Positions 25,937 through 34,702 of a stretch of 64,000 nt of DNA are shown here, in pieces. How positions within the stretch are numbered: the stretch's first letter is position 1; every line of letters begins with the position of its first letter. The notes below the pieces were generated by a model. The model saw only the letters and a program-made list of their open reading frames with translations. It did no database searches and had not been told where the DNA came from. Origin of the DNA: Parafrankia elaeagni (GTDB lineage Bacteria > Actinomycetota > Actinomycetes > Frankiales > Frankiaceae); contig NZ_KB893671.1 of NCBI RefSeq assembly GCF_000374165.1, positions 310,193 through 374,192 of the forward strand, given 5' to 3'. The position numbers and the translations under genes were made by a program.

Positions 25937-27499
25937 TCAGTCGTCCATCCACAGCTGGTCGGGCAGCAGGGACCCGAGACCGTACTGCTCGAAGCCGGAG
26001 ACCCTGGCGTTCGCGACGACCCCGGGGGTCGTGCGCATGAGGAAGACCGCCGGAACCAGATCGGCCAGCCGCTTCTGCACAGTTCCGTAGGCAGCCCGAC
26101 GGTCCGCCTCGGAGCTGGCGGACCCACCGGTCCGCAGGGCCCGGTCCAGTTCCGGGTCGGCGACGCCGGACAGGTTCGCCAGGGAGTTTCCGGCGAAGAC
26201 GGTCGCCAGCCGCGGCTCGGGATCGATGAAGATCGCGGTCGAGGTGGCCGCGTCGAAGTCATGGGTCGTGCGTAGCGCGGCGAGCTCGGCGACCTGGATC
26301 GTACGGATCTCGACCTTCACGTTCCGGAATCTGCTGAGCTGGGCCTGGACGTTCTCCGCGGTCAGCCGGTTCTCCGAGGTCGGAACGTTGGTGTAGGTGA
26401 AGGTGAGCGGTTTTCCCGCGGCGGCCAGCTCGTCGAACAGGCGCTGGGCGGCAGGCCGGTCCGTCCTGCGCAGCGGAGTGTCCGAGTAGAAGGGTGAGCT
26501 CTTCGTGAACAGTGTGGTGGCCGGCTCCGCGGCGCCGTTGTAGACCGCGAGGTTCAGGTCGTCCATGTCGAGGGCGAGGGCGAGGGCCCGCCGGGCGCGG
26601 ATGTCGTCGAACGGTGGCCGGCGGCTGTTGAGCGCGATGAGCGTTCCGCCGGACAGGGGCATGACGGCGGTGGCCAGGCCGGCGTCCGTGGCCTTGCCGA
26701 GGTTGGCCGGGCTCGACTCGATGGCCAGGTCAGCGCCGCCGGTGACCACCGTGTTCAGCCGCTGCGTGGCGTCGGGCACCGCGCGCAGCGTGAGACTGGC
26801 CAGGTACGGTCGGGGCTGGTCCCAGTAGCGGGAGTTTCTGGTCAGCTCCAGGGTGCTGTTGCGCGTCCAGCTGCGCAGGGTGAACGGCCCCGCGCCGATC
26901 GGCCTGGCGTCGAAGGCCTCCCGCCCCTGCCGCAGGGCGGCCGGCGAGGCGATCCAGTTCAGTGTCGAGGTCAGAATCGACTCGGCATACCTCGGTGACG
27001 GGGACGCCAGACTGACGCTCAGCGTCGTGGCGTCCACCACCGCGGAGGATGTGATCACCGAGGCCTCCGCGCGCGCGGTGGAGCCGGTGGTCGGGTCCTT
27101 GGCGCGGTCCCAGTTGAACCGCACGGCCTCGGCGTTCAGCGGGGTGCCGTCCGAGAACACCAGACCGGGCCGCAGCTTCAGGGTGAACGTGGCGCCGCCG
27201 TCGGTGGTCGTGAACGACTCGGCCATCGAGGATCGCACCACACCGGTCTCGTCGGCTCGCAGCAGAGTTCCGTACAGCGCATTGCCCACGAGGGCGCCGA
27301 CCGTGAAGGCGTTGCCGAGGACGACCGGGTCCAGGGTGCGTACGTCGTTGATGAGGATGATCCGTGCGTGGCCACCGGACACCGGTGCTCCGGAGGGCGA
27401 GGCGGAGTCGGAGGCCGGGCTGGAACTGCCACCGCAGGCGCCGAGGAGGAGAGCGGTGGCGCAGACGGTGGCAGCGACGAGTAATCGCATTCTGTGCAT
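25937..27499 (-). CDS. Extracellular solute-binding lipoprotein (peptide/nickel family 5)
   Basis: ABC-importer substrate-binding protein of family 5 (oligopeptide, nickel, opine types), 520 residues. Lipoprotein signal MRLLVAATVCATALLLGACG with lipobox LGAC; Ser-rich linker; then ILINDVRTLDPVVLGN, GLVFSDGTPLNAEAVRFNWDRA, IGAGPFTLRSWTRNSTLELTRN-type motifs and RARRALALALD. GGAG is five bases before the ATG. No permease or ATPase gene is near, so it must work with a transporter elsewhere or as a sensor. Possibly co-transcribed with the AraC gene 45 bp upstream. Confidence 0.92.
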   Translation of the reverse strand: MHRMRLLVAATVCATALLLGACGGSSSPASDSASPSGAPVSGGHARIILINDVRTLDPVVLGNAFTVGALVGNALYGTLLRADETGVVRSSMAESFTTTDGGATFTLKLRPGLVFSDGTPLNAEAVRFNWDRAKDPTTGSTARAEASVITSSAVVDATTLSVSLASPSPRYAESILTSTLNWIASPAALRQGREAFDARPIGAGPFTLRSWTRNSTLELTRNSRYWDQPRPYLASLTLRAVPDATQRLNTVVTGGADLAIESSPANLGKATDAGLATAVMPLSGGTLIALNSRRPPFDDIRARRALALALDMDDLNLAVYNGAAEPATTLFTKSSPFYSDTPLRRTDRPAAQRLFDELAAAGKPLTFTYTNVPTSENRLTAENVQAQLSRFRNVKVEIRTIQVAELAALRTTHDFDAATSTAIFIDPEPRLATVFAGNSLANLSGVADPELDRALRTGGSASSEADRRAAYGTVQKRLADLVPAVFLMRTTPGVVANARVSGFEQYGLGSLLPDQLWMDD

Positions 27500-27544
27500 G
27501 AGGACTCCGAGAGCTTCGTGGGGCCGGCCGAGGCGCGTCCGAGC

Positions 27545-28378
27545 TCAGTGGATACGGGTGCGAACGCGCTGACGATAGGTGCTGGGCGCCTCACCCGCGT
27601 AGCGGGTGAACGCCCGGGTGAAGGCGCTGACGCTCTGGAAGCCGACGGCGACGGCGATGTCGATCACGTTCAGTTTGTCGCCGTCCTGCGCGAGCATGGC
27701 CATGGCCCTCAGGAGGCGGCTCTCCAGGAGGTACTGCCGCCAGGACATTCCGGTCGCGGTGTGGAACGCCCGGCGCAGCGACCGTTCCGAGGTGCCCACC
27801 GCGGCACACAACCTGGGCAGGGTGACCTCGGCGAGGTGTTTGTCGGTGTAGTCCATGGCCGCGGCCACCAGCGAATCGCTGGCGGTCGGCAGACACAGCG
27901 GGGTCTCGTGTTCGAGCCATTCGACGACGAGAGAGGCGAGGACATCGAAGAAGGAATCGGCCATGGGATCCCGTTGGGTCCGGTTGATCGGCCACCTTTT
28001 GCCGTACAGAATCATCTCACGGATCACCGGCGCGGCGGCCAGCACACGTACCCGGTCGCCTCCCGGCACGTTCATCGCCGGGTCGAAGAAGACCGAGACG
28101 GCCTTGACGTTCGTCCAGGTGCTCGAATGTGACGTGCCGGCGGGAATCCAGACGGCCTGCTGGGGAGGCAGCAGGTAACGGGTGGTCGCGGTCTCGACCT
28201 GGATGACGCCCTCCAGCGCGTATTCCAGCTGGTGCAGGTCGTGCAGATGCCACCCGGTGACGACTTCGTCTCCCACCTCCTTGGCCCAGGTACCGGCCCG
28301 GACGGCGTGAGCGTCTCCACCGTGGGTCCTGGCGCTCCAGACGGGTAAATTCCGGTCGGGACTTTCTGCGGGGATCAT
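27545..28378 (-). CDS. AraC-family transcriptional regulator
   Basis: 277 residues: N-terminal cupin-like sensor domain (about 15-110; HDLHQLEYALEGVIQVET, QQAVWIPAGTSHSS) and C-terminal double-HTH domain (about 175-275; VTLPRLCAAVGTSERSLRRAFH, GMSWRQYLLESRL, VIDIAVAVGFQSVSAFTRAF). Belongs to the AraC group that binds small effectors. It lies at the end of the catabolic region whose four units carry a direct-repeat element with 20-bp period, the pattern AraC proteins bind, so it is the best candidate regulator. No clear Shine-Dalgarno before the ATG. Confidence 0.92.
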   Translation of the reverse strand: MIPAESPDRNLPVWSARTHGGDAHAVRAGTWAKEVGDEVVTGWHLHDLHQLEYALEGVIQVETATTRYLLPPQQAVWIPAGTSHSSTWTNVKAVSVFFDPAMNVPGGDRVRVLAAAPVIREMILYGKRWPINRTQRDPMADSFFDVLASLVVEWLEHETPLCLPTASDSLVAAAMDYTDKHLAEVTLPRLCAAVGTSERSLRRAFHTATGMSWRQYLLESRLLRAMAMLAQDGDKLNVIDIAVAVGFQSVSAFTRAFTRYAGEAPSTYRQRVRTRIH

Positions 28379-28471
28379 GATGTGACGTTAGTGCAGATCC
28401 TCACCTCGGCAAAGTCTTGACATGAGCCCGGTGGGTGGACTGTGTGCCGGCCGGGCGGTGCGAACCCGGCA

Positions 28472-29659
28472 TCAGCGCCCGGCCGTCTCCCACCACGACG
28501 CCGGCGGCCTCTCAATTCGGTAGAGCTTCTCGGCGTTGTCCCACAGGATTTTGCGGCGGGCGCCCGGGTCGAGGTGGCCGAGACCGGAGGAAATGGTCTC
28601 CTGGATGTTCTCGAACAGGCAGGTGACGTGCGGGAAATCAGTTTCGAACATCACGTTGTCGATCGGCACGAGATCGAGGAAGTGCTTCGGCGCGACGGAT
28701 TCGAACCAGTAGGTGACGTAGACACTCTGGCGGAACAGCTCCGACGGCAGCACATCCCCCTTCTGGCGTTCCCGGCCGGGCCTGAACGCGCCCAGCCAGC
28801 TGTAATCGGTGGCTTCCAGCATGAACGGCAGCCAGCCGATTCCGCTTTCGACCGAGACGAACTTCAGTTCGGGGTGGCGGGAGAGCACGCCGGAGGTGAT
28901 GAGGTCGGAGCACTGGACGCCGTTCTTCATGAACAGGCTGACCGCGGTGTAGGCCTGGGCGCCTTCGGCCCGGTGCGTCGCGTAGCGTTCCGGCGTGGAC
29001 AGTTCGAGGGTGTCACCGGCACTGCCGATGTGGAAGTGGATGGGCAGCCCCGTCTCGCGGGCCACCTCCCACAGCGGGTCCCAGTGTGCCGCGCCGAGCA
29101 CCGGCAGCCCGTAGCGCTGTGGCTCTCCGGTGAACAGGATGCCGCGTGCGCCCAGCGGAGCGCACCGCTCGATCTCCCGGACGGTCTGTCGGATGTCCCA
29201 GAAGGGGGTGGCGACCACCGGCAGCAGCCGGCGCGAGTCAGCCGCGGACCATTCCAGCAGGAAGTCGTTGTAGGCCGAGACGCACAGCAGTTTCAGGCTG
29301 TCGTCCTTCAGCTTCAGGAAGTTCTCGCTGCCGAATCCACCGACGTTCGGATAGAGGACCTGTGCCCAGATTCCGGCCGCATCCATGTAGCGGAGTCGGG
29401 CGTCGGCCTGGTAGGCCGCCGGGTGGCAGTCCTCGTAGGTCTGCGGATAGTCGGGCGGGAAGGTCGGCCAGCCGGCGACCGCCGTCGCGCCGACCGGCGC
29501 CAGTCTTTCACCGCCCAGCACCCAGGTGTCGGCCGTTCCCTGCCGCACCACGAACGGAACTTCCTCACGGTATTTCCGCGGTACCCGGGCGGTCCACACG
29601 TCCGGCGGTTCGGTGATGTGACTGTCCGCATCGATGATCAGTTCTGGGGTGGGTGTCAA
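28472..29659 (-). CDS. Amidohydrolase-2 family protein (decarboxylase-like)
   Basis: 395 residues of the amidohydrolase 2 family, which includes ACMSD- and gamma-resorcylate-type metal-dependent decarboxylases and hydrolases. The metal site starts with DADSHITEP (Asp-x-His), continues with LPIHFHIGS and ends with MFETDFPHVTCL (Asp). Homologous in layout to the second amidohydrolase at 38.7 kb. Its own promoter region holds one copy of the 27-bp element shared by the catabolic units. Reaction unknown; a C-C cleavage step on a ring-derived acid is plausible. Confidence 0.85.
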   Translation of the reverse strand: MTPTPELIIDADSHITEPPDVWTARVPRKYREEVPFVVRQGTADTWVLGGERLAPVGATAVAGWPTFPPDYPQTYEDCHPAAYQADARLRYMDAAGIWAQVLYPNVGGFGSENFLKLKDDSLKLLCVSAYNDFLLEWSAADSRRLLPVVATPFWDIRQTVREIERCAPLGARGILFTGEPQRYGLPVLGAAHWDPLWEVARETGLPIHFHIGSAGDTLELSTPERYATHRAEGAQAYTAVSLFMKNGVQCSDLITSGVLSRHPELKFVSVESGIGWLPFMLEATDYSWLGAFRPGRERQKGDVLPSELFRQSVYVTYWFESVAPKHFLDLVPIDNVMFETDFPHVTCLFENIQETISSGLGHLDPGARRKILWDNAEKLYRIERPPASWWETAGR

Positions 29660-29725
29660 TTTTCCCTCCTCGGTCCGGGGGCTGTTCGCTCCCGTTTCAT
29701 CATCGGTGCCCGGGAGGCCGATCGT

Positions 29726-29752
29726 CTTTGCGTTATCGGTCAGTTTCTTGCC
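29726..29752 (-). promoter_or_regulatory. 27-bp direct-repeat element, copy A
   Basis: On the minus strand: GGCAAGAAACTGACCG, five variable bases, GCAAAG. It lies 67 bp before the start of the amidohydrolase gene and points toward it. The GCAAG and GCAAAG repeats are 20 bp apart. About 21 bases downstream a GATGAT motif recurs, as in the other copies. Confidence 0.75.
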
Positions 29753-29760
29753 CGTGGCGG

Positions 29761-30216
29761 CTACGGTTTTTCCGCCGCGCGCCCGGTTTCCGGCGGGTCG
29801 GCGGCCGTTCCGGTCGCCGTCGGTTCGTCCGTCGTCGGTTTGTTCGCCGGCGGCAGGTGCACGGTCGTGAGCCGGCGCACGCCCTTCTTCAGCACGGTGA
29901 CCCGGCCGGTGGCCCCCGCCCGGCAGGCGAGCCGCACGCGGGTGAGGTCCCGCCGGGCCGCGCCGGGGAGGCGGTTCGCCAGGACGTCCCGCTCGTCCGC
30001 CCCGACGGGGGTGAGGTGCTCCGCCCCGCCGAGCACCTCCACCCGGCAGATCATGCAGGTGGCCTGGCCGTGGCAGGTGGTCGGCCAGTGGTAGCCGTGC
30101 CGCCAGGCCGCCTCGATGATCGTCTCACCGGGAGCGACCTGGAGGTCGGCGCCGACGGGCTCGACCCGCACCACCACCACCACCGTCTGCTGCCGTTCGC
30201 CGTTCCGGTCGGTCAT
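29761..30216 (-). CDS. 2Fe-2S ferredoxin
   Basis: 151 residues; electron carrier, probably for the Rieske oxygenase or flavoprotein upstream. The cluster ligands are C-x5-C-x2-C in CHGQATCMIC and a distant Cys in RLACRAG, the adrenodoxin-type spacing. TTVEVAPGETIIEAA-like N-terminal strand pattern (LQVAPGETIIEAAWRHGY) fits. A low-complexity Thr/Pro/Ala tail (last ~35 residues) is unusual. ATG at 30216 overlaps the flavoprotein stop by 4 bp (ATGA). No ferredoxin reductase gene is nearby. Confidence 0.9.
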   Translation of the reverse strand: MTDRNGERQQTVVVVVRVEPVGADLQVAPGETIIEAAWRHGYHWPTTCHGQATCMICRVEVLGGAEHLTPVGADERDVLANRLPGAARRDLTRVRLACRAGATGRVTVLKKGVRRLTTVHLPPANKPTTDEPTATGTAADPPETGRAAEKP

Positions 30217-31901
30217 GCCTGCGCCCGGTCCGCGGCCGTCGCGGCGAGCCGGGCGACATGCTTCATACCGATGTAGGAGAAGACGAAGCTCGCACCGATG
30301 CTCGCTCCCGCACCGGGATAGGTCCGCCCCATCACCGACGCGGTGCAGTTCCCGGCCGCGTACAGGCCGGGAATCGGCGCGTGGTCGGCGTCGAGTACCC
30401 GCGCGTACTCGTCGCACAGCAGCCCACCGCTGGTACCGACATCGCTCGGATAGATCTCGACGGCGTAGAACGGTGGTTTCGTCAGGGGTGCGAGCGAGGC
30501 ATTCGGCTTGTTTCCATAGTCACCCTGGTATCTCTCGTGGGCGCCGTCACCGCGATGGAAGTCGGGGTCCGTACCCTGTTCGGCGAAGTGATTGAAACGG
30601 GAGACCGTCCCGGCCAGCCCGGTCGGGTCCACGCCGCAGAGCCGGGCCAGCTCCTCCAGTGTGTCCGCCTTCTTCATGAAGCCGCTGGAGAGCCAGTCGT
30701 CGGGTGTTTTCAGGCGCAGCGAGAAGAGATACCGGCTTCGATTGTGGGAGTCCATGACGAGCCAGCTCGGAATGGACTCGCCGGTGGCGTTGTGGGCGTA
30801 CATCTGCCGCCCGGCCTCCATGTAGGCCACGGACTCGTTGAAGTACCGCCGGCCGGCGCGGTCGACGATGATCGAGCCCGGCTTGCTGCGCTCGCCGTTG
30901 AGCATGCTCGGCCGGCCGTCAGGCCGGATCCCGGCCGGGATCCACCACGCCTCGTCCATGAGATCGACCGCCGCGCCGATCCGCATGGCCGCTTCGATCG
31001 CCTCCCCGGTGTCCCCGGGGCTGGCGCTGGTCCACGTCGCGTCGTTCGGCTGCCTGGAGTACCGCCGGCGCATGCCGGGGTTGCGGGCGAACCCGCCCGA
31101 GCTCAGCAGCACGGCGTGCCGGGCGCGGATGCGGATGGTCTCGCCGTCCCGGATGGCGACAACCCCGGTGACCCGGCCGTCCTCCACGATCAGGTCGGTC
31201 AGGCCGGTGCCCGTCCACACGGTCGCCCCCGCCTCGAGGGTGGCCTTCAGGGCCTGGGCGACCAGCGCGCCTCCGTTCGCCAGCCGTGCCTGGCGCAGGA
31301 GCCTGCCGGCGGCGGTCCGCAGCCCGACCCGCGCGGCGGTCACCATGGCCCTCGGTCGGCGTTTGACCAGCTGGAGGATGGCCGCCTCCCGGGTGAGGAC
31401 GACGATGCCGAGCCCCACCGTCATCCCGGGCATGAGCCTGTCGTACCACGGCCCCAGCTCCCTGCCGTCGGTCACGACCGGCTCGAGGGAACGCCCGCGC
31501 GAGCAGCCGCCGCGCACGCCGGCCATCTCCGCGTAGTAGTCGCTGTACCCCTCGCACCGCTGGAACCGCATCCCCCTGCCCACCAGGAAGTCGACCATGG
31601 CGGAGCCCTCGACGATGTAGGCCCGCCGGCGTTCGGGGGAGGACGCCGCGGTGGGCTCACCGACGACCGAGTCGAAGTAGGCCAGCCCGTCGGCCAGCGA
31701 GTCGGGGATCTTCGCGGCCCGCATGAGCGGGTTGTCCGGCAGCCACAGCACGCCGCCGGACATGGCTGTCGCACCGCCGATCAGGGGCTGTTTCTCGATC
31801 ACCAACGTCTGCAGCCCGGCGGCCGCCGCGGTCACGGCCCCGCTGAGCCCGCCTCCTGATCCGACGACGACGACGTCGGTGGTGTGGTCCGGTTCGGACA
31901 T
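30213..31901 (-). CDS. FAD-dependent dehydrogenase, KstD / fumarate-reductase type
   Basis: 562 residues, cytoplasmic. FAD-binding Rossmann motif VVVGSGGGLSGAVTAAAAG at the N-terminus, GGATAMSGGVLWLP and, near the C-terminus, GLYAAGNCTASVMG and TYPGAGASIGASF. This layout is that of 3-ketosteroid delta-1-dehydrogenases and related flavin-linked dehydrogenases that form C=C bonds beside a carbonyl. GAGGG precedes the ATG. Between the Rieske oxygenase and the ferredoxin in one operon. A steroid substrate is possible but not shown; any cyclic ketone acid would fit. Confidence 0.88.
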   Translation of the reverse strand: MSEPDHTTDVVVVGSGGGLSGAVTAAAAGLQTLVIEKQPLIGGATAMSGGVLWLPDNPLMRAAKIPDSLADGLAYFDSVVGEPTAASSPERRRAYIVEGSAMVDFLVGRGMRFQRCEGYSDYYAEMAGVRGGCSRGRSLEPVVTDGRELGPWYDRLMPGMTVGLGIVVLTREAAILQLVKRRPRAMVTAARVGLRTAAGRLLRQARLANGGALVAQALKATLEAGATVWTGTGLTDLIVEDGRVTGVVAIRDGETIRIRARHAVLLSSGGFARNPGMRRRYSRQPNDATWTSASPGDTGEAIEAAMRIGAAVDLMDEAWWIPAGIRPDGRPSMLNGERSKPGSIIVDRAGRRYFNESVAYMEAGRQMYAHNATGESIPSWLVMDSHNRSRYLFSLRLKTPDDWLSSGFMKKADTLEELARLCGVDPTGLAGTVSRFNHFAEQGTDPDFHRGDGAHERYQGDYGNKPNASLAPLTKPPFYAVEIYPSDVGTSGGLLCDEYARVLDADHAPIPGLYAAGNCTASVMGRTYPGAGASIGASFVFSYIGMKHVARLAATAADRAQA

Positions 31902-31956
31902 GGTGAATCCCTCGGCTGCGCTGGATGGTTGTGCACTGGATGGTCGGGCCGGACCG

Positions 31957-33300
31957 TCAGCCGGCCAGATACCGGTCGAGCTCGATGTGCATGTTGCTGA
32001 TGATCTGTTCCATCTCGGTGGCGAGACGGTGCTGCTCGTAGCTGCGGGAGCGCAGGCCGCGCTGCTGGCGCTCGATGTTGCCGAAGTCCTGGCGCGGAAT
32101 CAGGCCCCAGTTCTCGGTGTCGTCCGGGGCGAAGCGGCCCTTCAGCGATGCCCGGCCGGGCTCCTCGGCCTCGGGATAGGTGGTCAGCGACCACACCTCG
32201 AAGCGGCACCACTCGGGGTCGTCCCGGTACGGACGGGCCCGGTAGGAGAGCGCGTTGCCGAACTGGGGCAGGAGCATGAAGTTCGGGAAGACGAACACCT
32301 GCCCGCCCCACAGCCGCAGGCCCTCCGGCGTCGGCCGCATCGGGATACCCGCGCCCTCGGCGTAGTCGATCAGCGCCCGCACGGCGGCCGTCGCGAAGTC
32401 CTCGCCGGGCTGCAGCCGGTTGCGTACCGACCGGAAGACATGGAGATCGCGTTCGAGGGTCATGGCGTCCTGGCCCTCCCAGAGGACCCGTGACCGCTCC
32501 AGGAAGGTCTCTCCGCCGCGCCCCTGGGAGATGCCCCCCGCGGTCGGGTCGAAACGGCCCTGGAAGCGCCCGTGGCCGTTCTCGAAGCCGGCGTACTCGA
32601 CGTTCCCGAACGGGTAGTCCTCGCCCATGTCGAAGGTCAGCTGCGGGTGGGTGGCCATCACGTGGTAGCCCTCGTGGAAGGCCTCCTGGGCCACCTTCCA
32701 GTTGGCGTTGAGAATCGTCTCCTTCCACCACCAGACCCGTAGGTTCTCGGCACGTACCGAGTCGAGCAGCCGGGCCACCGGGGACAGGAACTCCCGCAGC
32801 GGGCGGGCGTCGGGGTCCAGGTTGACCCAGGCGCAGCCGGCGAAGGTGTCGACCCTGCACTCCTGCAGCCGGATGTCCTCCGGGCGCAGGCACTCGGGGG
32901 CAAAGCCCTCGGCGCCGTAGACGAACGAGCTGGTCCCGTCGAGATTCCAGCGCCAGCCGTGGAACGGGCAGACGATCTGCCCGCCGGGCAGCCGCCCGGA
33001 ACCGTTGCAGAGCTGGGTGGCCCGATGGCGGCAGGCGTTGTGGAAGGCCTTCACGGATCCGTCGTGCTGGCGGATCAGGAGAACGGACTGGTCGCAGATC
33101 TCGTATTCGACGAAGTCCCCGGTGCGGGGAATCTCCTCCAGCCGGCACGCCATCTGCCAGACGCGTGGCCAGAGAAATTCCTTCTCCAGCTCGAAGAAGG
33201 CACGGTCGTAGTAGCGTTCGCGGGGGACGTGCAGCGTGTCCCGCATCGCGAACGGGACGTCCCGGCTGTGTGCCGGCCTGCGGTCGTCGGTCATCGCCAT
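31957..33300 (-). CDS. Rieske-type ring-hydroxylating oxygenase alpha subunit
   Basis: 447 residues. Rieske [2Fe-2S] ligands Cys90-x-His92 and Cys111-x2-His114 (ACRHRAT, VCPFHGW), and a non-heme iron site in NWKVAQEAFHEGYHVMATHP (His209, His213). It adds oxygen to an aromatic or alicyclic ring using electrons from a ferredoxin. No small beta subunit is encoded nearby, suggesting an alpha-only enzyme. Sits 55 bp downstream-strand of the lipoyl gene and before the flavoprotein in the same run of genes. Substrate unknown. Confidence 0.92.
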   Translation of the reverse strand: MAMTDDRRPAHSRDVPFAMRDTLHVPRERYYDRAFFELEKEFLWPRVWQMACRLEEIPRTGDFVEYEICDQSVLLIRQHDGSVKAFHNACRHRATQLCNGSGRLPGGQIVCPFHGWRWNLDGTSSFVYGAEGFAPECLRPEDIRLQECRVDTFAGCAWVNLDPDARPLREFLSPVARLLDSVRAENLRVWWWKETILNANWKVAQEAFHEGYHVMATHPQLTFDMGEDYPFGNVEYAGFENGHGRFQGRFDPTAGGISQGRGGETFLERSRVLWEGQDAMTLERDLHVFRSVRNRLQPGEDFATAAVRALIDYAEGAGIPMRPTPEGLRLWGGQVFVFPNFMLLPQFGNALSYRARPYRDDPEWCRFEVWSLTTYPEAEEPGRASLKGRFAPDDTENWGLIPRQDFGNIERQQRGLRSRSYEQHRLATEMEQIISNMHIELDRYLAG

Positions 33301-33329
33301 TGTTCGCAGCCTTTCCTTCTCCGCAGGGT

Positions 33330-33572
33330 TCAGCCGGTCGCCTCGATCTTCCCGATCTCCTCCCCGATCTCGTAGACCGTGCCGATCGAGCCGCTCCAGC
33401 GGACGACGCCGGAGCCACCGGCGGAGATCTCGGACTCGACCTTGTCCGTGGCGATGACGAACAGGGGTTCGCCCTCGGTGACGGACGAGCCGTCCGCCAC
33501 CAGGAGATCGACGAGTTCCGCCTCGGAGATCGCCACCGATACCCGGGGGATGCGGACGATGAAGTCAGCCAC
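33330..33572 (-). CDS. Stand-alone lipoyl carrier domain
   Basis: 80 residues, a single biotinyl/lipoyl attachment domain: VDLLVADGSSVTEGEPLFVI then ATDKVESEI, with Lys44 in the DKVE turn as the lipoylation site, and IGTVYEIGEEIGKIE at the end. There is no peripheral-subunit-binding or acyltransferase domain, so it is not a complete E2. GTG start overlaps the E1beta stop by 8 bp, showing tight coupling. It probably accepts an acyl group from the E1 pair; the next acceptor is unknown. Confidence 0.85.
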   Translation of the reverse strand: MADFIVRIPRVSVAISEAELVDLLVADGSSVTEGEPLFVIATDKVESEISAGGSGVVRWSGSIGTVYEIGEEIGKIEATG

Positions 33573-34596
33573 GGATTCCTGCCTTTGCCGGGTCCGTGTG
33601 TGCCGGGTCCGGGCGCAGGGTCTGGCGGACCGCCGCGACGATGCGCTCCACACTGGGATAGATGGATGACTCGAGTGCCGCGGGCGCCGGATTGGGAACG
33701 AACCGCGCGCCCACCCGCTCGATCGGGGCCAGCAGCGTGCCGAACAGCTCACGCTGGACGATCGCGGTGATCTCCGCGCCGGGCCCGGCGAAGCCCACCG
33801 CGTCGTGCACGACGACGGCCCGGCGGGTACGCCCCACGGACCGGACCATCGCGGCGACGTCGAGGGGGACGAGGGTGCGCAGGTCGAGTACTTCGGCGCT
33901 GATCCCGTCGGTGGCGAGCCGGTCGGCCGCCTTCAGCACCTCGACCACCGCCCGGCCGTAGCTGATCAGGGTCACGTCCGTGCCCGGCCGCTTCACCTCG
34001 GCCTCGCCGAGCGGAATGGCGAAGGCCGGATCGAGCGGGACCATCCCGCGCTGGCCGCGCAGCCGGATCGGCTCCAGGAAGATGCAGGGGTCGTCGTCGA
34101 AGATGGCCGTGGTGAGCAGGCCCTTGGCGTCCCGCGGGGTCGCGGGCGTGATCACCTTCAGCCCCGGGATGTGCATGAACCACGCCTCCAGCGACTGGGA
34201 ATGCGTCGCTCCGGTGCTCAGCCCGCCGTAGACCTGCGTCCGGACGGTGATCGGGGCGCCTGTCCGGCCGCCGGTCATGAACCGCAGCTTCGCCGCGTTG
34301 TTGATGATCTGGTCGGCGGCGATGCCGATGAAATCCATGATCATTATTTCGGCGACCGGGCGGAAACCCGCCATCGCGGCACCGATGGCCGCGCCCACGA
34401 TCGCCGCTTCGGAGATCGGTGTGTCGAGCACGCGCTGCGCGCCGTACCTGGTCGACAGGCCGGCCGTCGGACCTGACGCCCCGGGGTCGGCGATGTCCTC
34501 GCCCAGCAGGAAGACGCGCTCGTCGCGCTCGAGTGCCTGGTCCAGAGCGAGATGCAGCGCCTCGGTCATGGTCATCCGTCGTTCGTCCACGTCCAC
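33565..34596 (-). CDS. 2-oxo acid dehydrogenase E1 beta subunit
   Basis: 343 residues, transketolase-like beta subunit of a thiamine-diphosphate dehydrogenase. Features: VFLLGEDIADPG, RVLDTPISEAAIVGAAIGAA (the Glu that activates thiamine), GLSTGATHSQSLEAWFMHIPG, FLEPIRLRGQRG and VTLISYGRAV. GTG start at 34596; an ATG seven codons later is an alternative. It pairs with the E1alpha gene upstream. Closest functional types by layout are branched-chain, acetoin or pyruvate dehydrogenases, which cannot be separated by eye. Confidence 0.92.
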   Translation of the reverse strand: MDVDERRMTMTEALHLALDQALERDERVFLLGEDIADPGASGPTAGLSTRYGAQRVLDTPISEAAIVGAAIGAAMAGFRPVAEIMIMDFIGIAADQIINNAAKLRFMTGGRTGAPITVRTQVYGGLSTGATHSQSLEAWFMHIPGLKVITPATPRDAKGLLTTAIFDDDPCIFLEPIRLRGQRGMVPLDPAFAIPLGEAEVKRPGTDVTLISYGRAVVEVLKAADRLATDGISAEVLDLRTLVPLDVAAMVRSVGRTRRAVVVHDAVGFAGPGAEITAIVQRELFGTLLAPIERVGARFVPNPAPAALESSIYPSVERIVAAVRQTLRPDPAHTDPAKAGIRG

Positions 34597-34666
34597 CTCA
34601 CTGCGGGCAGGTCGTCCCGGCGGGCCGCGGCCCTCGGAACGCCCTCGGAACGGGTGTGGGTGCCGG

Positions 34667-34692
34667 GGCCGGGCCTGGGCTCAGGCCCGGCC
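34667..34692. terminator. Intra-operon hairpin between E1alpha and E1beta
   Basis: GGCCGGGCCT and AGGCCCGGCC pair perfectly (10 bp) around a 6-base loop in the 106-bp gap between the two E1 genes. Could be an attenuator, a partial terminator or an RNA-stability element that sets the ratio of the subunits. No T-run. Confidence 0.5.
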
Positions 34693-34702
34693 GGGCCGGT
34701 GG

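Noticed and set aside
28408-28422. Fifth copy of the 27-bp element before the AraC gene
   Set aside because: Only about 9 of 14 positions of the first half match and the GCAAAG half is missing at the right distance, so I do not count it as a copy.
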